Source: Chloroflexota bacterium (GTDB taxonomy: Bacteria; Chloroflexota; Dormibacteria; Aeolococcales; Aeolococcaceae). From it: a stretch of DNA of 12,525 bases. Shown here in pieces: positions 7,528-12,525 of the stretch. Where the stretch lies: the NCBI GenBank assembly GCA_003491925.1, contig DNAU01000224.1, positions 1 through 12,525 of the forward strand. Reading direction: 5' to 3'. The notes below the pieces were generated by a model. That model was not told the DNA's origin. It worked only from the letters and a program-made list of their open reading frames with translations, and searched no databases. How positions within the stretch are numbered: position 1 is the stretch's first letter; each line of letters begins with the position of its first letter. Made by a program: the position numbers and the translations under genes.

Positions 7528-8531
7528 GAGCCAGCCTCGCCCGCCGTCTCGGGCGCGGAGATGTCGATCCGCCAGCCGGTGAGCCGGGCGGCGAGGCGCG
7601 CATTCTCACCCCCTCTCCCGATCGCCAGCGAGAGCTTGGCGGGGTCGACGCTCACGTGCGCGGTCCGCGTGTCGGGGTCGAGCTCGACGCTCAGGACCGG
7701 CGCCGGCATCAGGGCGTTGGCGACGTAGTGCGCCGGGTCGGGGTCGAAACGCACCACCTGGAGCTGCTCGGTCCCGAGCTGTGAGGTGATGGCGCGATGG
7801 CGGATGCCGTGGGGGCCGATGCAGGCACCCTGCGGGTCGATGTCGGGGTCGATCGCCTCGACCGCCACCTTGGTCCGGCGGCCGGCCTCCCGGGCGATGG
7901 CACGGATGCCCACCTGTCCGCGCCCCAGCTCCGGCACCTCCTGCTCCAGCAGCAGCCGCACGAGCTGAGGATGCGATCGCGAGGCGACCACGACGGCGTC
8001 CCGGGCGCGCCGCCGGCCCTCGAGGACGACCACCTTGAGGTGCTGCCGAGGAGCCAGCTCCTCCCCCACCGCCTGCTCCTCCGGGGGCAGGACCACCGTG
8101 GTCTCGCCGGCCCTCAGATACCAGCTGCCCCCGGCCGAGCTCTCGACGACCGCGTCGATCAGCTCGCCCCGATGGGTGGCCGCCTCGCTGAGCACCCGCT
8201 CGGCCCCGGCGTTGCGCATCCGGTCGAGAACCGCGGCCCGGACCGCCTGGGCCGCCTGGCGGGCCGCGTCACCGGTGAGCGGCGCCATGACCGCCTCGCC
8301 ACCGAGCGGCTCGGGGCGCAGCACATCGTGGACACCTCGCCCGAAGTCGACCCGGGCGGTCAGGCCGGGGTCGTCGACGACCAGCCGGCGGTAGGTGTCG
8401 ACGAGGGCCCTGCCCACGATCTCGCTGAGCTCCGCCTCGCTGATGCCGGCGCTCGAGGCCAGCTCGGCCACCGCCTCCAGGATGCCGCCCTCCTCCGGGG
8501 GCACGGCTCCGGATCGGCTGCGGCCCGGCAT
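7524..8531 (-). CDS. nusA: Transcription termination/antitermination factor NusA
   Basis: Binds RNA polymerase and nascent RNA, modulating pausing, termination and antitermination. 335 residues, without the acidic C-terminal repeats of enteric NusA, as usual outside Proteobacteria. Order: N-terminal RNAP-binding domain (about 15-112), S1 domain (about 118-185), KH1 (about 205-275, GPHG at 239-242) and KH2 (about 278-325, GRGG at 305-308 in LSLAIGRGGENARLAARLTGW). KH1 and KH2 are highly typical. The N-terminal domain is divergent and short: the usual DFGRxAAQTAKQ helix reads LTGDAARQAAQAVRAAV, and the preceding strands are poorly conserved. ATG 8531 lacks a clear Shine-Dalgarno. The 124-bp gap to rimP is the longest in the operon, so nusA may have an added control point. 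Confidence 0.95.
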   Translation of the reverse strand: MPGRSRSGAVPPEEGGILEAVAELASSAGISEAELSEIVGRALVDTYRRLVVDDPGLTARVDFGRGVHDVLRPEPLGGEAVMAPLTGDAARQAAQAVRAAVLDRMRNAGAERVLSEAATHRGELIDAVVESSAGGSWYLRAGETTVVLPPEEQAVGEELAPRQHLKVVVLEGRRRARDAVVVASRSHPQLVRLLLEQEVPELGRGQVGIRAIAREAGRRTKVAVEAIDPDIDPQGACIGPHGIRHRAITSQLGTEQLQVVRFDPDPAHYVANALMPAPVLSVELDPDTRTAHVSVDPAKLSLAIGRGGENARLAARLTGWRIDISAPETAGEAGS

Positions 8532-8629
8532 CAGCGGGGCACCGAGGTGATCGGGGCGGTGGGGCGAAGTCCGGCGGTGACGCTAGCTTCAGGGTGCGCA
8601 GCGCCCCCGGCGGAGATGGCCGGATGAAA

Positions 8630-8645
8630 CGGGAAGTCGCTCCCG
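8630..8645 (-). terminator. Weak hairpin just after rimP, possible attenuator
   Basis: Eleven bases past the rimP stop on the transcribed strand, CGGGA-gcgact-TCCCG can form a 5-bp stem, followed directly by TTTCAT. The stem is short and the T-run only three bases long, so efficient termination is doubtful. It sits in the 124-bp rimP-nusA gap (8532-8655), the only sizeable space in the operon. NusA itself acts on such hairpins, so an attenuator controlling nusA is conceivable. The rest of the gap holds no ORF or strong promoter that I can see. Confidence 0.2.
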
Positions 8646-8655
8646 GGCCGGTGCA

Positions 8656-9126
8656 CTAGATGTCCACCGCGATCCGGGCGGCGAGGATGTCCGCCACCGG
8701 CACGGTCACCGGCTGGGACCGGCCGCGAGCGGTGCGCGCCTCGATCTCCACGGTGGGCCCGCCGGTGGCCACCAGCCGGCCCTCGACCACCCGCTCGGCG
8801 TCGCCGCTCCGGAGCCGGACGTGAACCCGCCGGCCCAGGGCGGCCCGCCACTCCGCCTCGGTGTGGAGGGGGCGCTCCGCGCCCGGCGAGGAGACCTCCA
8901 GGGAGTAGCGGACGTCGATCGGATCGTACGCATCGAGGATGGCGCTCGCGATCATCGACGCGCGCTCGCAGTCGTCGAGACCGACCCCACCGGGGCGGTC
9001 CACCACCAGGCGTAACACGCTGCCCGGACCGCTGCCCTTCCACTGCACGTCCAGGAGCTCGACCCCGGCCTGGATCAGGGCGGGGCCCAGCAGGTCGGAG
9101 AGGGCGGCGACGTCCGGGCGGCTCAT
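8656..9126 (-). CDS. rimP: Ribosome maturation factor RimP
   Basis: Needed for assembly of the 30S subunit 3' domain. 156 residues, typical. The N-terminal alpha/beta domain covers about 1-85, containing VELLDVQWKG, VLRLVVDRPGGVGLDDCERAS and the family signature YSLEVSSPGAERPL (74-87). A C-terminal Sm-like barrel follows (about 88-156), with WRAALGRRVHVRLR and VVEGRLVATGGPTVEIEA. It is the first gene of the rimP-nusA-infB operon. The ATG at 9126 has no convincing Shine-Dalgarno; instead a -10-like TACGAT lies only 12 bases upstream, so the message may begin almost at the start codon. The stop at 8656 is followed by the 124-bp gap before nusA. Confidence 0.94.
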   Translation of the reverse strand: MSRPDVAALSDLLGPALIQAGVELLDVQWKGSGPGSVLRLVVDRPGGVGLDDCERASMIASAILDAYDPIDVRYSLEVSSPGAERPLHTEAEWRAALGRRVHVRLRSGDAERVVEGRLVATGGPTVEIEARTARGRSQPVTVPVADILAARIAVDI

Positions 9127-9136
9127 GGGACGGGAA

Positions 9137-9149
9137 CGATCGTATCGGG
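9137..9149 (-). promoter_or_regulatory. Candidate promoter of the rimP-nusA-infB operon
   Basis: On the minus strand this reads CCCGATACGATCG, identical over 13 bases to the motif upstream of the GGDEF gene (233-245). Its TACGAT (9144-9139) would place the transcription start near 9132, about six bases before the rimP ATG. The 67-bp gap between secDF and rimP is the natural place for the operon promoter. No -35 box at 16-18 nt is recognisable. Alternatively it is an operator, since it holds the inverted repeat CGAT-ACG-ATCG. Confidence 0.35.
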
Positions 9150-9193
9150 ACGCGACCGCAAGCGGGGCGGCGGGCCCGGGCTCCCCCGGCTGC

Positions 9194-11644
9194 TCAGGTG
9201 GCGCGAGCGGGGCGGGCGACCGCGGTGCGCGCGGCCCGGCCGGCGGTCTGCTCGGGCCGCGCCTTGTTCCAGGCGACCAGCAGGGTCGAGGCGTTGAAGA
9301 TCGAGCTGTAGGTGCCGGTGACGATGCCGATCAGCAGGGCGAGCACGAAGCCCTGGATCGAGGACCCGCCGAAGAGCACCAGGGCGAGCAGCACGAAGAC
9401 GACGGTCAGCGACGTGTTGAGCGAGCGGGCCATGGTCTGGACCGTCGAGAGGTTGACGATCTGGTCGAAGGTGAAGTGCGGCCCGACCCGGAGGTTCTCC
9501 CGGATCCGGTCGAACACCACGATGGTGTCATGGATCGAGAATGCCACCCCGGTGAGCACCGCCGTCACGAAGTAGTTGTCCACCTGGCCCAGCGGTGTGA
9601 AGTGGCCGAGGATGGCCCAGATGCCGGCCAGCACGAAGATGTCGTGCAGCAGCTTGAAGAAGGTGCAGGCCGCGAACCGCCAGCGGTTGACCTGCCGCTG
9701 CTTGCCGAACTGGTAGGCGAGGTAGAGGGCGATCATCAGCGACGAGATCAGGATCAGGAGGATGGCCTGGCTCACCGCGCTGCTCGCGATCGTCTTCCCG
9801 ACCGCGCTGACGCTGATGGTGCTCGACTCCGCGCCGTATTTCTTCTGCAGGGTGGTCGTGATGTTCTCCAGGACGGTCGGGGCGGCGGGCAGGGTCTGGA
9901 TCGTGTAGACATCGTGGCCAGCCTTGTCCTTGCCGTAGCTCTGGACCTGGGGCTGGAGCCCGGGGCTCACCGACTTGACGGCGTCGCTGAGTTGCGCGGC
10001 GGTCACGGGATGCGAGTAGCTGGCCTCGATCTGATCACCACCGGCGAAGTCGATCCCCAGCCGGAATCCCCAGCCGATGATGGCGACGATGCCGGGGATG
10101 ATGATCGCCAGCGAGAGCAGGAAGAAGAGGTTGCGATTGCGGACGATGTCGAAGCGTCCGGCGCGGTGCTGCTCCTGGTACTCGGGGTGGATCTCGGTGT
10201 AGAGGGAGGGGTTCTTGCCGATCTTCCAGCGCAGCACCAGGCCGAGCAGCGACTGGGTGATCAGGACCGCGCTGAAGAAGCTGATGGCGACGCCGATCCC
10301 CAGGGTGATGGCGAAGCCCTTGACGATGTCCGAGCCGAAGAAGGCGAGGATGACGCAGACGATCCCGGTCGAGATGTTGCTGTCCCGGATGGCCGGGAAG
10401 GCGCGCCGGAAGCCGAGCTCGACGGCGGTGGCCACGGACCTGCCATGGCGCAGCTCGTCGCGGGTGCGCTCGAAGATGAGCACGTTGGCATCGACGGCCA
10501 TGCCCACCGATAACACGAAGCCGGCGAGGCCGGCCAGGCTCACGGTGACCCCGATGATCTTGTACGCGGCCAGGTTCATCAGGCTGTAGAGGATGAGCGC
10601 GAGGCTCGCCAGGATCCCCGGGAAGCGGTAGTAGCCGATCATGAAGAGGATCACGACGATCAGGCCGACCGCGCCGGCGAGCAGGGTGGCGGTGACCGTC
10701 TGGGCGCCGAGGGTCGCGCCCACCGCGGTGGCGGCGACCACGCCGATCTCGGCCGGGAGGGCTCCGGCGTTGATCTGGGACTGCAGGAGCTGGGCCTCGC
10801 TGAGGCTGAGGCCGGTGATCTCCGTGTTGGCGCTGGAGGGCGAGTCCACCACCGGGGCGCTGATCACCGCGGTGTCCAGGAAGATGGCGACCATCGACGG
10901 GGCCGCGCAGGCCGAGTCGGGGGTGCAGCCGTCAGCGGTGTACACGTTGTTGGCGGCCGTTGTGATCTTGAGCCACTCGCTGGCGCCGGAGCCGTTGAAG
11001 CTGATGTCGACGGTGGGCGAGCCGGTGGTGGCGTCGGTGCCCACGCTGGAGCTGTCGATGTCCGAGGCGGGCAGGTTGTTGTCGATCTTCCAGTGATAGC
11101 CGCTCGGGTACAGGACGCCGTTGCCGAGCTGGCTGGGCTCGAAGAGGTCGTCCTGGTCCACGCAGAACTTGTCGGCCGGGTTCTTGGCGCAGTAGTTGGC
11201 GTTCTTGGCGGCCGCGGTCGGCGGGGCTCCTGAGGCGGCGGTGGCGAACCGGATGAGGGAGGTGGTGCCCAGGACGTTCTCTGCCTTGGCGAGCGGGACA
11301 CCCGGCAGCTCGATCGAGATCTCGTTGTCGCCGACCGGCTGGACGGTGGCCTCGGAGACGCCCAGCCCGTTGACCCGGTTCTGGAGGACGGGGATGGTGT
11401 CGGTCTGCGCCTGCGCGACGCTGGTCCCGTTGCGCGGCTTGGACCGGCAGCCGGAGTCCGGCGGGTTGTCGTACCCCTGGCAGATGGCGATGGTCAGCTC
11501 CGAGCCGCCCACGATGTCCAGCCCCTTGTGGAGGGTGATGTCGTAGCCGAAGACGTTCAAATTGAACAGATCGACCACGACGGCCACGATCAGGACCACG
11601 AAGATCGTCGCCACCTTCCATTTGGTGACCCGCAGCCAGTTCAC
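9194..11644 (-). CDS. secDF: Fused SecD-SecF preprotein translocase subunit
   Basis: Membrane partner of SecYEG that uses the proton motive force to pull secreted proteins out and complete translocation. 816 residues combine SecD (about 1-490) and SecF (about 495-816). SecD: TM1 (11-28), LHKGLDIVGGSELT, a large extracytoplasmic P1 domain to about 315, then TM helices carrying GMAVDANVLIFER (381-393). SecF: TM (about 506-526), GIDFAGG (530-536), a small external domain, then TMs with FSIHDTIVVFDRIREN (702-717). About 12 TM segments in all. The P1 domain has six Cys in three close pairs: 55/66, 152/161 and 240/246. SecF commonly has SINDT where this has SIHDT. The start GTG 11644 gives a typical short basic N-terminus before TM1; there is no Shine-Dalgarno but a TACACT box 8 nt upstream. 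ruvB lies upstream and no yajC is between them. Confidence 0.95.
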   Translation of the reverse strand: MNWLRVTKWKVATIFVVLIVAVVVDLFNLNVFGYDITLHKGLDIVGGSELTIAICQGYDNPPDSGCRSKPRNGTSVAQAQTDTIPVLQNRVNGLGVSEATVQPVGDNEISIELPGVPLAKAENVLGTTSLIRFATAASGAPPTAAAKNANYCAKNPADKFCVDQDDLFEPSQLGNGVLYPSGYHWKIDNNLPASDIDSSSVGTDATTGSPTVDISFNGSGASEWLKITTAANNVYTADGCTPDSACAAPSMVAIFLDTAVISAPVVDSPSSANTEITGLSLSEAQLLQSQINAGALPAEIGVVAATAVGATLGAQTVTATLLAGAVGLIVVILFMIGYYRFPGILASLALILYSLMNLAAYKIIGVTVSLAGLAGFVLSVGMAVDANVLIFERTRDELRHGRSVATAVELGFRRAFPAIRDSNISTGIVCVILAFFGSDIVKGFAITLGIGVAISFFSAVLITQSLLGLVLRWKIGKNPSLYTEIHPEYQEQHRAGRFDIVRNRNLFFLLSLAIIIPGIVAIIGWGFRLGIDFAGGDQIEASYSHPVTAAQLSDAVKSVSPGLQPQVQSYGKDKAGHDVYTIQTLPAAPTVLENITTTLQKKYGAESSTISVSAVGKTIASSAVSQAILLILISSLMIALYLAYQFGKQRQVNRWRFAACTFFKLLHDIFVLAGIWAILGHFTPLGQVDNYFVTAVLTGVAFSIHDTIVVFDRIRENLRVGPHFTFDQIVNLSTVQTMARSLNTSLTVVFVLLALVLFGGSSIQGFVLALLIGIVTGTYSSIFNASTLLVAWNKARPEQTAGRAARTAVARPARAT

Positions 11645-11652
11645 GACGGCGA

Positions 11653-11658
11653 AGTGTA
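11653..11658 (-). promoter_or_regulatory. Candidate -10 box for secDF, near-leaderless
   Basis: On the minus strand TACACT lies eight bases upstream of the secDF GTG start. It fits the TANNNT -10 form, and a start site seven bases on would fall essentially at the start codon. I see no Shine-Dalgarno between and no good -35. Together with the rimP case this suggests leaderless or very short-leader messages, but a single hexamer is weak evidence. Confidence 0.28.
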
Positions 11659-11723
11659 GCGGAGCGGGTCATCGGTCTCGGCGGCAGATCGGCCGCAAGG
11701 GGCGCGGCGGCGGCCACGACGGA

Positions 11724-11755
11724 GCCTCGGGAGCAGTTCAGGGGCCGCCCGAGGC
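11724..11755 (-). terminator. Hairpin downstream of ruvB, possible terminator
   Basis: GCCTCGGG (11755-11748 on the minus strand) and CCCGAGGC (11731-11724) form a perfect 8-bp GC-rich stem with a 16-nt loop, 16 bases after the ruvB stop. No T-run follows, so it is at best a Rho-independent terminator of the U-poor kind, or an RNA-stabilising 3' end. It lies in the 126-bp ruvB-secDF gap together with an imperfect direct repeat (GCAGTTCAGGGGCCG at 11733-11747 and GCGGTTCAGGCGCCG at 11766-11780, on the plus strand). Confidence 0.3.
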
Positions 11756-11770
11756 CGCTCCCGGGGCGGT

Positions 11771-12525
11771 TCAGGCGCCGAAGAGGGTCTCCTGCCCCGC
11801 CGCGGCCCCCGGTGAGCCGGGCGGCGGGATCCGTCCCAGGTGTCGATAGGCGGCGGCCGTGGCCAGCCGGCCGCGCGGGGTGCGGACCACCAGCCCGAGC
11901 CGGATCAGATAGGGCTCGATCACGTCCTCGATGGTCTCGGGCTCCTCCTGGACCGAGACGGCGATGGTCTGGACGCCCGCCGGGTGCCCGGAGAGGGCGC
12001 CGCAGAGGGTCTCGATCACCCGCCGGTCCATCTCGTCGAGCCCCAGCTCGTCGACCCCGAGGATGCTGAGCGCTGCCCCGGCAACCGCCGCGTCGATGCT
12101 CCCCGCGGCCCGCACCTGGGCGTAGTCGCGGGCGCGCCGGAGCAGCCGATTGGCCACCCGGGGCGTGCCCCGGGCGCGCCCGGCCAGGAGCGCGGCCCCG
12201 GCCGCGTCGATCTCCACCTCGAGCAGCCGCGCTGAGCGGACGATGATCGCGGTGAGCTCGTCGACGCCGTAGTAGTCGAGCCGGAAGGTCACCCCGAAGC
12301 GGTCGCGCAGCGGGCCGCCCAGGGCCCCGGCCCGGGTGGTCGCCCCGATCACGGTGAACGGCTTGAGGCTCAATCGCAGCGTCTGCGCCCCCGCCCCTTT
12401 GCCGGCCACGAAGTCGAAGGCGAGGTCCTCCATCGCCGGGTAGAGCGCCTCCTCGACGGCCCGGTTGAGCCGGTTGATCTCGTCGATGAAGAAGACGTCC
12501 CGGTCCTCCAGGGCGGTGAGGATCG
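11771..12525 (-). CDS. ruvB: Holliday junction branch migration helicase RuvB, 5' end cut by window
   Basis: The ATPase motor that, with RuvA, drives Holliday junction branch migration for RuvC cleavage. About 250 residues are visible; the frame is open to the right edge, so the first ~90-100 residues, including Walker A, lie outside. Seen: Walker B FFIDEIN, then VEEALYPAMED, the sensor-1 segment VIGATTRAG, the LRDRFG stretch with the arginine-finger position, sensor-2 region GTPRVANRLLRRARDYAQVR, and the C-terminal winged-helix DNA-binding domain (GLDEMDRRVIETL through TIEDVIEPYLIRLGLVVRTPRGR). It ends with a short Pro/Gly-rich stretch and QETLFGA. The widely conserved DEIHRL reads DEINRL here (His to Asn). 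ruvB beside secD/secF is an arrangement known from actinobacteria and relatives, usually with yajC between. An ATG at 12433 is internal and is not the start. Confidence 0.96.
   Translation of the reverse strand, partial: ILTALEDRDVFFIDEINRLNRAVEEALYPAMEDLAFDFVAGKGAGAQTLRLSLKPFTVIGATTRAGALGGPLRDRFGVTFRLDYYGVDELTAIIVRSARLLEVEIDAAGAALLAGRARGTPRVANRLLRRARDYAQVRAAGSIDAAVAGAALSILGVDELGLDEMDRRVIETLCGALSGHPAGVQTIAVSVQEEPETIEDVIEPYLIRLGLVVRTPRGRLATAAAYRHLGRIPPPGSPGAAAGQETLFGA

Noticed and set aside
8939..10513. 524-codon plus-strand frame antisense to rimP and secDF
   Set aside because: Its Asp/Glu/Gly/His-rich translation is a mirror of secDF codons, with no domain or ribosome site.
11771..12433. 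ruvB beginning at ATG 12433
   Set aside because: The frame stays open to 12525, and the upstream residues are the conserved Walker B region, so the Met is internal and the gene is cut by the window edge.
1..12525. CRISPR arrays, IS ends, tRNA or rRNA genes, integrase sites
   Set aside because: No regularly spaced repeats, terminal inverted repeats with a transposase, or structured RNA gene seen on either strand.

Overview
This window is a high-GC bacterial chromosome segment that is almost entirely housekeeping. One gene runs rightward at the left end (a GAF-GGDEF protein). Everything from about 2.0 kb to the right edge is transcribed leftward. The GC-rich third codon positions, the short IF2, the fused SecDF and the gene order ruvB-secDF / rimP-nusA-ylxR-infB-rbfA-nrnA-truB-ribF suggest a high-GC terrabacterial lineage such as Dormibacterota/Chloroflexota or a deep actinobacterial relative. 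That placement is inference from gene order and protein style; no rRNA or other decisive marker is present.

Layout, left to right: 1-267, non-coding, with a possible leftward ribosome binding site at the very edge and a promoter-like motif at 233-245; 268-1644 (+), GAF-GGDEF diguanylate cyclase with a Pro/Arg-rich tail; 1645-2034, a convergent gap holding only a possible small or decayed leftward ORF starting at 1830; 2035-9126 (-), the translation/transcription operon; 9194-11644 (-), secDF; 11771 to the right edge (-), ruvB, missing its 5' end.

Read in transcription order (right to left), the large operon is rimP (30S maturation), nusA (transcription elongation/antitermination), ylxR (small RNA-binding protein), infB (IF2), rbfA (30S maturation), nrnA (DHH nanoRNase / phosphoesterase), truB (tRNA Psi55 synthase) and ribF (riboflavin kinase/FAD synthetase). 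Junctions from nusA to truB are 4-base GTGA/ATGA overlaps (1 base at truB if its ATG is used), except infB-rbfA (14 nt). This implies translational coupling. The rimP-nusA gap (124 bp) is the only long internal gap and carries a weak hairpin. SecDF is one 816-residue fusion of SecD and SecF next to ruvB; no yajC lies between them.

I found no new defence, mobile or biosynthetic system. The observations most worth a second look are a 13-bp motif shared upstream of the GGDEF gene and rimP, promoter-like boxes so close to start codons that transcripts may be leaderless, six Cys in three close pairs in the extracytoplasmic SecD domain, a divergent NusA N-terminal domain, His/Asn exchanges in RuvB and SecF motifs, and the probable gene remnant between the GGDEF gene and ribF.
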